From NCBI GenBank assembly GCA_023265355.1, contig JAHFTZ010000128.1, forward strand, positions 1 to 6,899: a stretch of DNA of 6,899 nt. The letters run 5' to 3'. Under the pieces are notes generated by a model. The model did no database searches. It was not told the DNA's origin and worked only from the letters and a program-made list of their open reading frames with translations. Made by a program: the position numbers and the translations under genes. Below are positions 1 to 6,382 of this stretch, piece after piece. Position 1 is the stretch's first letter, and every line of letters starts with the position of its first letter. This stretch comes from Terriglobus sp. (GTDB lineage: Bacteria; Acidobacteriota; Terriglobia; Terriglobales; Acidobacteriaceae).

Positions 1-1
1 T

Positions 2-142
2 GTCGACGCCCTGATGGACATGGGACGCACCATGATCAGCGTCGTCGGGAACTCGCTTGCAACTGCCGTCATCGCGCAATGGGAGGGCGAGTTCGCCCTC
101 AAAGCGCCGTCTCCCGCCATCCGTGAGGCGATGGCTGAATAA
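2..142 (+). CDS. Glutamate/dicarboxylate:cation symporter, C-terminal end (partial)
   Basis: This is the last 46 codons and TAA stop of a gene that begins left of the window. The readable protein contains MDMGRT followed by VVGNSLATAVIAQWEGEF, which is the transmembrane helix 8 and C-terminal signature of the sodium- or proton-coupled glutamate/aspartate/dicarboxylate symporters (DAACS family, GltP/DctA relatives) of the inner membrane. Lined up by eye with the archaeal transporter GltPh, the Asp of MDMGR corresponds to D394, which binds the substrate amino group, and the Arg to R397, which binds the side-chain carboxylate. Keeping both favours an acidic amino acid over a plain C4-dicarboxylate, but this is inference from a fragment. 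The family's usual Asn four residues after that Arg (N401 in GltPh) is a Ser here. The family call is fairly safe; the substrate is not. Confidence 0.82.
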   Translation, partial: VDALMDMGRTMISVVGNSLATAVIAQWEGEFALKAPSPAIREAMAE

Positions 143-208
143 ACGTCTTTGCCGGTGTCCAAAATAACAGCCATGCGGCCCGTCTTCATTCGATCGGCGT
201 CCAACGCT

Positions 209-217
209 TGATATAAT
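209..217 (+). promoter_or_regulatory. Extended -10 promoter for dxs
   Basis: TGATATAAT is a perfect TATAAT hexamer (212-217) preceded by TG one base upstream, the extended -10 arrangement. No good -35 lies at 16-18 bp spacing (best is about three matches near 190-195), which is typical of extended -10 promoters. Transcription would start near 224, giving a leader of about 45 nt before the dxs ATG. It lies in the 126-bp gap after the symporter stop, so dxs is probably transcribed independently. Base match only. Confidence 0.6.
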
Positions 218-237
218 GAAGGATTGAAGCTGCAAGA

Positions 238-250
238 GGGCGCAACGCCC
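238..250 (+). other. Small perfect hairpin in the dxs leader
   Basis: GGGCG (238-242), loop CAA, CGCCC (246-250) form a perfect five-pair, all-GC stem immediately before the GAGG (251-254) that is the best Shine-Dalgarno candidate for dxs. No run of T follows, so it is not an intrinsic terminator. It could stabilise the 5' end or influence ribosome access. A stem this short can arise by chance. Confidence 0.35.
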
Positions 251-268
251 GAGGACCTGTAACGCACG

Positions 269-2158
269 ATGAGCAACCACCTCGCCACAATCCAATCTCC
301 CGCCGACGTCAAAAAGCTCACGGTTCCTCAACTCGTGGAGTTGGCAGAAGAGATTCGCGAACGTCTCATCCTTGGTGTCTCCAAGACCGGTGGTCACATT
401 GGGCCGAACCTCGGCGTTGTGGAACTCACCATTGCGATGCACTACGTCTTCGACACCCCGCAGGATAGCTTTGTCTTCGATGTCTCGCATCAGGCCTATG
501 TTCATAAGCTTCTCACTGGCCGCGAAAACCGCTTTGACACCATCCGCCAACCTGGCGGTCTGAACGGCTTCATGCTCCGCACCGAAAGCGAGCACGACAG
601 CTTTGGCGCGGGCCACGCAGGCACGGCGCTCTCCGCCGCCCTCGGCATGGCCGTCGCACGGGATATGTCCGGCGGCAATGAACATATCGTCGCCCTCGCC
701 GGCGACGCTGCCTTCACCAACGGCATCTCCTTTGAGGCGCTCAACAACATCGCCGCACAGACCAAGCGGATGATCATCATCCTCAACGACAACGCTTGGT
801 CCATCGACAAGAACGTCGGCGCAATTGCCTCTTACTTCCACAAGATCGTGACGCATCCGAGCTTCAAATATCTTCACGATCGCGCCGGGGAGTTCATCGC
901 CCGCTTCGGGGGCAAAGCTGTCTCGCACGTCGCGCGGAAAGCGGAGGAGTCCGTCAAAGGCCTTCTCGGTCCCTCGATGCTCTTTGAAGAGTTTGGCCTG
1001 AGCTACTACGGCCCCATCGACGGCCATGACCTCCCGCTCCTGATCGACACCTTCAAATTTCTCAAGCAACAGAACAAGCCCGTCATTCTGCACGCCATCA
1101 AGCAGAAAGGCCGCGGCTTTCAGCCCGCGCTCGACAAGCAGAAGAAGTTCCACGGCCTTGGACCCTACGATCCTGAGACCGGCGAAACCACCGCTGCCGG
1201 ACAGAAAACCTACTCCGAGATCTTCGCGGAGACCCTTTCAAAGCTCGCGACCGCGAACGACAAGGTCGTTGCGATCACCGCAGCCATGCCTAACGGCACG
1301 GCTCTGGATCTCTTCCGTCCCCTGCATCCGAAGCGCTACTTCGATGTCGGCATCGCGGAAGAGCATGCCGTGATCTTCGCCGCGGGCATGGCGACCAAGG
1401 GCTACCGGCCCTTCTGCGCGATCTATTCCACCTTCCTGCAGCGTGCGTTTGACCCGATCGTTCACGATGTCGCCCTGCAGAACCTGCCGGTCGTCTTCTG
1501 CATGGATCGCGGCGGCCTTTCCGGAGACGACGGACCGACGCATCACGGCCTCTTCGACATCAGCTACCTGCGCTCGATCCCCAACATCATCCACATGGTG
1601 CCGCGCAGCGAAGACGAACTCGCCGACATGATGTACACGGCCATGCTGCACGACGGCCCCTCGGCCATACGCTATCCGCGCGGCATCGGCCCGGGAAAAC
1701 CAGTCAAAGACCAGCCGGTCGCCCTTGAGATTGGTGTCGCGGAAGTCGTTAAGAAGGGAACGGACGTGACCATCTTCGGCCTTGGCGCGCTCTTCCATCT
1801 CGCGGAAGAGACTGCCATGCGGCTCGAAGCGCAGGGGCTCTCGGTTGCTCTCATCAATCCACGCTTCGCCAAGCCGATCGATCGCCACACCGTCGAACGC
1901 TATACGAAAGATGCCGGTCTTGTAATCACCTTTGAAGATCACGTGCTCGCCGGAGGCTTCGGTTCCGCCATCCTCGAAACGATGAATGCGCTTGAAATCA
2001 CTACGCCCGTCGTGCGTATCGGCTGGCCGGATGAGTTCATCGAGCACGGCCGCGTGGATGCCCTTCGCCAGAAGTATGGCATCACCGCAGACGAAGCTCT
2101 CTTACAGGCTCAGCCGTATCTTCAGGCCATCCAGCAAGCTCATCTCGCCACGCGTTAG
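269..2158 (+). CDS. dxs: 1-deoxy-D-xylulose-5-phosphate synthase (divergent Dxs family)
   Basis: Dxs condenses pyruvate with glyceraldehyde 3-phosphate, using thiamine diphosphate and Mg2+, to give DXP for the MEP isoprenoid pathway and for thiamine and pyridoxal synthesis; it is cytoplasmic. The 629 residues match the family length (about 620) and domain order: thiamine-binding domain (about 1-310), pyrimidine-binding domain (about 315-480), transketolase C-terminal domain (about 490-625). Visible landmarks are GGH (H43), SHQAY (H74), GAGH (H116), KGRG (K280), IAEEHAV with the catalytic Glu at 364, YSTFLQR (Y386, R392), DDGPTHHG (D421, H425) and RYPRG (468-472). Oddities: the cofactor motif is GDA (145-147) instead of GDG, and the usual NEMSIS is NAWSID (175-180), closer to transketolase wording. 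It may therefore be a Dxs paralogue; other Dxs copies cannot be excluded. The start is fixed by an in-frame TAA at 260-262; the only Shine-Dalgarno candidate, GAGG at 251-254, is 14 nt away, which is long. Confidence 0.88.
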   Translation: MSNHLATIQSPADVKKLTVPQLVELAEEIRERLILGVSKTGGHIGPNLGVVELTIAMHYVFDTPQDSFVFDVSHQAYVHKLLTGRENRFDTIRQPGGLNGFMLRTESEHDSFGAGHAGTALSAALGMAVARDMSGGNEHIVALAGDAAFTNGISFEALNNIAAQTKRMIIILNDNAWSIDKNVGAIASYFHKIVTHPSFKYLHDRAGEFIARFGGKAVSHVARKAEESVKGLLGPSMLFEEFGLSYYGPIDGHDLPLLIDTFKFLKQQNKPVILHAIKQKGRGFQPALDKQKKFHGLGPYDPETGETTAAGQKTYSEIFAETLSKLATANDKVVAITAAMPNGTALDLFRPLHPKRYFDVGIAEEHAVIFAAGMATKGYRPFCAIYSTFLQRAFDPIVHDVALQNLPVVFCMDRGGLSGDDGPTHHGLFDISYLRSIPNIIHMVPRSEDELADMMYTAMLHDGPSAIRYPRGIGPGKPVKDQPVALEIGVAEVVKKGTDVTIFGLGALFHLAEETAMRLEAQGLSVALINPRFAKPIDRHTVERYTKDAGLVITFEDHVLAGGFGSAILETMNALEITTPVVRIGWPDEFIEHGRVDALRQKYGITADEALLQAQPYLQAIQQAHLATR

Positions 2159-2163
2159 AGGCG

Positions 2164-2718
2164 TCATCTTCCCGTCATCTGCAGGAACTTCGGCATCAGC
2201 TTGTATGCCTGCTCCTGCCGGTATTTGAAAATGGATTCGATCTGAGCGCGGCCACCCAGCGCGTTCGCAATGTCCCCAATCGGTCCGCCGGGGAACGCAT
2301 ACTCCAACTCATCCCGAATCAAAGTCCCTCCGACGCCATCGCGTAGTTCCGAAGAGACACGGTGGCAGTGTTTCCAATAGGCGAAGGGGCCTCGATCCTG
2401 CTCATCGCAGAAGTGGTCGTTCCAGGCGAACTCCGTGATGCGTGCGTGCCAGTTCAGCCGAATCGGCACCTTTGGGATCGCACGAAAACTCAGGATCATG
2501 GTCGTTCCCGCTCCCGCGGCAGGGGAACTATATTGCACGCCAGAGGGGGAAGGCGGAGCCGCGCCCGGGCTCTTCAGCGCAGCTTCTTCGATGCGCGCAT
2601 CCTGCCACGCAGGCATAAGCGGCGGCAGGTTGACGGGGTTCGCAAAGAAGGCGAAGACGCCTTCCAAAGGGTAGGGCAGCCACTGCTCTGTTTCAAACGT
2701 ATGCCGCATCGTTGCCAC
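2164..2718 (-). CDS. SRPBCC-fold (START/polyketide cyclase-like) protein
   Basis: The 184-residue protein fits the SRPBCC helix-grip family, whose members bind hydrophobic ligands in a deep cavity; no specific reaction can be assigned. The N-terminus (residues 6-36), with a Trp-Leu-Pro segment, VFAFFANPVNL and MP, is the usual first strand and helix. FCDEQDRGPFAYWKHCHRV (103-121) and the following RDELEY and FPGGPIGD match the common F-x-D-x-Q, GPF-x-x-W-x-H-x-H and D-x-x-x-Y segments of a widespread subgroup. Residues about 46-71 are rich in Pro, Ala, Ser and Gly and look like an inserted loop. There is no signal peptide or membrane helix, so it is probably cytoplasmic. The start is GTG (2716-2718) with GAGG five bases upstream (2724-2727); ATG at 2707-2709 is an alternative 14 nt from that site. 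It converges on dxs with 5 bp between stops and diverges from the siderophore receptor gene. Confidence 0.75.
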   Translation of the reverse strand: MATMRHTFETEQWLPYPLEGVFAFFANPVNLPPLMPAWQDARIEEAALKSPGAAPPSPSGVQYSSPAAGAGTTMILSFRAIPKVPIRLNWHARITEFAWNDHFCDEQDRGPFAYWKHCHRVSSELRDGVGGTLIRDELEYAFPGGPIGDIANALGGRAQIESIFKYRQEQAYKLMPKFLQMTGR

Positions 2719-2776
2719 CCAATCCTCGTGCGTGAGACGTTTTTATTAAAATTCTCGATATACGACCTGATCGGTC

Positions 2777-2836
2777 TTTGATCGTGTACATTATCCATAT
2801 CGGACTGATCTTGTCGCAGTTGATTTGCCATTATCC
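2777..2836. promoter_or_regulatory. Candidate iron-regulator (Fur-like) sites, repeated CATTATCC
   Basis: CATTATCC occurs at 2789-2796 and again at 2829-2836, exactly 40 bp apart, in the intergenic region between the SRPBCC gene and the siderophore receptor. Each contains ATTATC, the reverse of the GATAAT hexamer that makes up the classical Fur box. Scored by eye, the 19-mer ending at 2795 matches 11 of 19 consensus positions and the one ending at 2835 only 9, with all of the strength in the right half. The first copy overlaps the possible minus-strand -10. The location before an iron-uptake operon makes a Fur role reasonable, but the left halves are poor and the host's Fur consensus is unknown. 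I see no clear sigma-70 promoter for the receptor in this gap. Confidence 0.3.
2790..2817 (-). promoter_or_regulatory. Possible minus-strand promoter for the SRPBCC gene
   Basis: Read on the minus strand, GCGACA (2812-2817, four of six matches to TTGACA) is followed after 16 bp by GATAAT (2790-2795, five of six matches to TATAAT). Transcription would start near 2783 and run into the SRPBCC gene with a leader of about 65 nt. A second -10-like element, TTTAAT (2745-2750), lacks a good -35. Pattern match only. Confidence 0.35.
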
Positions 2837-2929
2837 GGAGAGCTCTCTGGATTGTTTCATTTCTCTGCTGCGAATGTTGAGGGACTTCGCGCTAACACGA
2901 ACCGGTTGCTCACCAGCCCGGTATCTCTC

Positions 2930-2933
2930 GGAG
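2930..2933 (+). promoter_or_regulatory. Ribosome binding site of the receptor gene
   Basis: GGAG lies seven bases before the ATG at 2941, which is good spacing and supports this start together with the signal peptide that follows directly. Confidence 0.6.
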
Positions 2934-2940
2934 CGTATCA

Positions 2941-5607
2941 ATGAAGAACGATCGTAACTTTCTCTCCCGTTTGCGGGCAAACCTAGTCACCACAGGAACT
3001 CTGGCCATCTATGCGGTCAGCACTTTACATGCCGATGCCGCGACCAAACCGGCTGAAGGCAAAGTTGGACCTCTCCCAGGCGAAGCGCCTGAAAACTCTG
3101 AAAAGCTCTCTGAAGGCACCGGACAGGTCAGGCCGGACCAGGTGGTTCATGATTTCAATGTGCCTGCAGGTCCCATCAGTGAGGTAATGGCCCAACTGGA
3201 GGCCGCCACGACCGTAAAGATCAGAATTCCCTCCGACCGCATCGGCGAGGTTCCGTCTCCCGGAGTCAAGGGCGTTCATACCCTGGCGGAGGCTTTGACC
3301 GAAGCTCTGAAGGGAACGGAGGTGGTGGCTGCCTTCGACTCACCCGAGAGCGTGGGTTTGAAGCTGCGATCCGCCGACCAGTCTGTCACGGTAACGACCA
3401 ACGATCTGCCTTCGATCAAGTACACGGCTCCTCTGCGGGATCTGCCGCAGACCCTCACCATCATCCCAGAGGTGGTCCTCCAGAACACCGCATCGAACAG
3501 CCTGGTGGACGCTCTCCGTACAGTGTCAGGCATCACCTTCGGTGCAGGCGAAGGCGGCAATCCTGTTGGCGATCGTCCATTTATTCGCGGCGTCGATGCC
3601 CAGTCGAGCACCTTCGTGGACAACCTTCGCGATATCGGTTCGCAGTCGCGCGAGACCTTCGATGTCGATTCGATTGAAGTAGCCAAGGGGCCGAGCGGCG
3701 GCTTTGCTGGCCGTGGTGCCTCTGGCGGCAGCATCAATATTAACTCCAAGATGGCCCGGCATGAGCGCTTCGGTACCGTCACCTTCAGCCCCGGCAGCGC
3801 AAACCTCTTCCGCGGCACGGTGGACGCCAATACTAAGCTGGCGCAGGGGGTCTATGGTCGCCTGAACGGCATGGCGCAGGACACCGGTGTCGCTGGCCGC
3901 GATTTTCTGCACTCGAGTAATTACGGCGTCGCTCCCTCCCTGCTCTTCAATGCCGGAAACCGCACACGCATCTTTACGAACTACTACCATCTGAACTCGA
4001 ACAGCACGCCGGATCCGGGAATGCCTTATAACAATCCCACGTTCTTTGCGCGCACCGACGGCCGTGCGCGCGTCTTTCAAGCCGGTGACGGTCAGCCGTT
4101 GGTGATCAACCGCAATGCGTATTACGGCCTCACCTCCCGTGACTTCCGCTACGAGAAGGTGAAGACCACCTTTGGACGTGTCGAGGTCGATCTGAAGGAA
4201 GGTCTGGTGCTGCGCAATAGCTACCGCTACGGCAAGTCCAACCAGGACTATCTCTATTCGATGGCAGACGACAGCCAGGGCAACATCTACTATGGCCTGC
4301 TCTACCGTCGTGCGCTCCAGCGTAATACTGTCGTGGATACCTCGATCGATCAGACCGATCTCGCGGGTCATGGGAAGACGGGTGCCATCACGCATAACTT
4401 CGCAACCGGTTTTGAGTTTGCGCGTGAACGAAGCTGGAATGGAACCTACGGTCTTACCGTGCCGGTGTATGCCGAGCCGAACGTGGGAGGTGGACGGACG
4501 CTTTTGAGTGCGAGCCGATGCCCAGTGGGTGCAGGGGCTGCAGGAGGCTTCTACTGCATTGATCTGTTCAATCCAACGCCCAACGATCCATGGCGCGGTG
4601 CGGTCTCGACCGGTGTAACCAGCACAACCAACGCAGCCCCGCTCAACTACACGAACAACATCATCAAGAGCACTACTCCCACCAGACAGCGCACCATCAC
4701 TGGCTCGCTTTATGGCTTTGACACGATGCAGTTCCTGCCGCAACTGCAGGCGACGCTTGGAATTCGCTATGACCACTACAATTCGGCGTATCGAGCCGCA
4801 GTGACATGCGTGCCAACGGCGGCCGTGCCCTGTTCCTTTACCACGGTGAATGATCTGGTGAACTACCAGGCTGGCATCGTCTATAAACCCCTGAAGGCCG
4901 CCAGCATCTATGGTTCGGTCTCCAGCGCGGCAACGCCTCCCGGAAATGCACTCTCGCAGGGACAGGATGGAAGCGCGATCACCTCGATCGTCAACCAAGC
5001 TCTGCCACCTGAGAAGACGCGCTCGGAAGAAGTCGGCGTCAAGTGGGAGCTCTTTAGCACCAAAGCCCTTGTGACTGCAGCCTACTTCCAGCAGGACACC
5101 CAAAATGTCCGTATCACTCTGGCAGACAGCTCGATTGCTGCGGTAGGTAAGCGCCGAAATCGCGGTCTGGACACGGGCATCTCCGGTTATCTCACGAGCA
5201 AGTGGCAGGTCTTCGGCGGCTACACGTTCATGAGTGCAATTCTTGTGGACGCGGGTGGCGCTGGCGCTGCAGCGGGCCTGATGAACGGCCGTCGCTTTCC
5301 GAATACTCCCGAGCACAGCCTGGCCTTCACCAGCTACTACCAGGTGAATCGCAGACTCAGCATCGGTGGTGGTGTGTATGCCACGGGCAAGGTCTTCGGC
5401 AACGACTCACCGACCGCTCCGAAGTGGGTTGGCGCCTATGGACGTGTCGATCTCTTCGGTTCCTATCACTTCAACAAGCACGTCGATCTCCAGGCCAACC
5501 TGCAGAACGTCGGCGACAAGACGTACTTCCTCCAGGCCTACACGACGCACTTTGCGCAGTTAGCTCCGGGACGGCAGGGACGTGCCACGCTTAGCTACCG
5601 CTTCTAA
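2941..5607 (+). CDS. TonB-dependent siderophore receptor, Fiu/PiuA type with N-terminal STN domain
   Basis: An 888-residue outer-membrane receptor that would import a ferric siderophore using TonB energy. Order: signal peptide (1 to about 33, probable cleavage after HADA), Pro/Glu-rich linker, STN domain (about 67-143, opening HDFNVPAGPISEVM), linker with a possible TonB box near 147-153 (QSVTVTT), plug (about 160-270), then a 22-strand-type barrel ending SYRF, with the terminal Phe used for barrel assembly. The plug contains GAGEGGNPVGDRPFIRG (201-217), then SSTFVDNLRDIG and VAKGPSGGFAGRG (247-259), close to the catecholate receptors Fiu (E. coli) and PiuA (Pseudomonas). Those do not carry an STN domain as far as I recall; STN domains in FecA and FpvA signal to a FecR-type anti-sigma factor, none of which is seen here. 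Cysteines C527/C539 and C623/C631 form two close pairs in barrel loops. The next two genes are typical Fiu/PiuA partners. The exact siderophore is unknown. Confidence 0.92.
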   Translation: MKNDRNFLSRLRANLVTTGTLAIYAVSTLHADAATKPAEGKVGPLPGEAPENSEKLSEGTGQVRPDQVVHDFNVPAGPISEVMAQLEAATTVKIRIPSDRIGEVPSPGVKGVHTLAEALTEALKGTEVVAAFDSPESVGLKLRSADQSVTVTTNDLPSIKYTAPLRDLPQTLTIIPEVVLQNTASNSLVDALRTVSGITFGAGEGGNPVGDRPFIRGVDAQSSTFVDNLRDIGSQSRETFDVDSIEVAKGPSGGFAGRGASGGSININSKMARHERFGTVTFSPGSANLFRGTVDANTKLAQGVYGRLNGMAQDTGVAGRDFLHSSNYGVAPSLLFNAGNRTRIFTNYYHLNSNSTPDPGMPYNNPTFFARTDGRARVFQAGDGQPLVINRNAYYGLTSRDFRYEKVKTTFGRVEVDLKEGLVLRNSYRYGKSNQDYLYSMADDSQGNIYYGLLYRRALQRNTVVDTSIDQTDLAGHGKTGAITHNFATGFEFARERSWNGTYGLTVPVYAEPNVGGGRTLLSASRCPVGAGAAGGFYCIDLFNPTPNDPWRGAVSTGVTSTTNAAPLNYTNNIIKSTTPTRQRTITGSLYGFDTMQFLPQLQATLGIRYDHYNSAYRAAVTCVPTAAVPCSFTTVNDLVNYQAGIVYKPLKAASIYGSVSSAATPPGNALSQGQDGSAITSIVNQALPPEKTRSEEVGVKWELFSTKALVTAAYFQQDTQNVRITLADSSIAAVGKRRNRGLDTGISGYLTSKWQVFGGYTFMSAILVDAGGAGAAAGLMNGRRFPNTPEHSLAFTSYYQVNRRLSIGGGVYATGKVFGNDSPTAPKWVGAYGRVDLFGSYHFNKHVDLQANLQNVGDKTYFLQAYTTHFAQLAPGRQGRATLSYRF

Positions 5608-5612
5608 CTGCA

Positions 5613-6299
5613 ATGACTGAACAGGAACAAAAAACGTTGGAACTCGTGCGCGCCGCGGCAGAACGCGGCGTGCGCGAGGCCCAGGCTCTCTATGGGCAGA
5701 TGCTGCTCGATGGAAAGCTGGTCGCACGCAATCCGACTCTCGCGCTGAACTTCTTTGAGCGCGCGGCGCGAAGTGGAGATGTGATGGCGATCAACATGGT
5801 GGGTCGCTGTCTCGATCAGGGCTGGGGTGTACCAGCCAGTCCTCACCTTGCATCGCCATGGTTCAGGAAAGCCGCAGAGCGCGGCTCAGACTGGGGCATG
5901 TACAACCTCGCCACCTTGCTGATCCTTGGAAGCGGTGTGCCGCAGGACCGGGCGGAGGCGCTGTACTGGCTTCGTAAAGCCGCCGAACTTCAGCATGCAA
6001 AATCCATGAATCTGCTCGGAGGTTTTTACGAAGACGGATGGGAAGTACAGCAGGACCGTACAGCTGCACGCGAGTATTATCGCGCCTCCGCCGTCGCCGG
6101 AGATTTTCGCGGCCAGTTCAACTTCGCACGCATGCTGGCGCAGGAAGGCGAGATCGTCAGCGCTTTACATTGGCTCAAGAAGGTTCCGCAGACCGCAACG
6201 CCTGCGTTCCTCGCAAAGATGAAGGACTTCCTCTCTCGCTCACACAGTCCGGCTCTGAAGACATTCGCCGAGAACCTGATGGCGGATCCTTCTGCATGA
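5613..6299 (+). CDS. Sel1-repeat (TPR-like) protein of the siderophore receptor operon
   Basis: A 228-residue protein of about five Sel1-like helical repeats: roughly 21-54 (EAQALYGQMLLDGK, ALNFFERAARSG), 56-91 (AINMVGRCLDQGWGV, WFRKAAERGS), 92-127 (GMYNLATLLILGSGV, ALYWLRKAAEL), 128-163 (KSMNLLGGFYEDGWEV, YYRASAVAGD) and a degenerate 164-192 (GQFNFARMLAQEGE, ALHWLKKV). Such repeats form a solenoid for protein-protein contacts. There is no signal peptide or membrane helix, so it is probably cytoplasmic. It begins 5 bp after the receptor stop without a visible Shine-Dalgarno site, suggesting translational coupling. A Sel1-repeat gene also lies beside piuA and piuC in Pseudomonas aeruginosa, so a role linked to this receptor/hydroxylase pair is plausible; its molecular job is unknown. 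The stop TGA overlaps an ATG (ATGA at 6296-6299). Confidence 0.87.
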   Translation: MTEQEQKTLELVRAAAERGVREAQALYGQMLLDGKLVARNPTLALNFFERAARSGDVMAINMVGRCLDQGWGVPASPHLASPWFRKAAERGSDWGMYNLATLLILGSGVPQDRAEALYWLRKAAELQHAKSMNLLGGFYEDGWEVQQDRTAAREYYRASAVAGDFRGQFNFARMLAQEGEIVSALHWLKKVPQTATPAFLAKMKDFLSRSHSPALKTFAENLMADPSA

Positions 6300-6382
6300 T
6301 GTTTTGTCTCGCTGTCCCAGTGGCAGTAAAAAGATTCGGAACCGTCACCATCATTTCTTTTCGTAGAGGTCTCCAGTGCTGA
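6296..6382 (+). CDS. Possible 28-codon coupling ORF between the Sel1 and PKHD genes
   Basis: An ATG at 6296 overlaps the Sel1 stop in the ATGA arrangement and opens a 28-codon frame ([15 protein letters not shown], then a short basic tail) ending with TGA at 6380-6382, just past the GTG start of the hydroxylase at 6376. It would let ribosomes cross the 76-nt gap. GGCGGA at 6281-6286 is a weak ribosome site. No family is recognisable, and the overlap may be chance. Confidence 0.2.
   Translation: MMFCLAVPVAVKRFGTVTIISFRRGLQC

Noticed and set aside
143..208. A possible terminator after the symporter gene
   Set aside because: Only three- or four-pair stems are visible and no T-run follows, so an intrinsic terminator cannot be supported.
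1238..2047. A 269-codon open frame on the minus strand inside dxs
   Set aside because: It lies wholly within the well-matched Dxs catalytic domains and its protein looks like an antisense shadow with no family signature.
2738..2752. T-rich stretch as a terminator
   Set aside because: There is no GC-rich stem next to it, and it lies upstream of both divergent genes, where promoter or AT-rich leader is more likely.
2362..2781. Plus-strand frames across the SRPBCC gene
   Set aside because: The proteins are Arg-rich and unrecognisable, while the minus strand gives a coherent SRPBCC protein.
3526..5316. A 596-codon open frame on the minus strand inside the receptor gene
   Set aside because: Its translation has no recognisable domain and is rich in Arg, His, Ala and Val, as expected from the complement of a GC-rich coding sequence; the + strand receptor explains the region completely.
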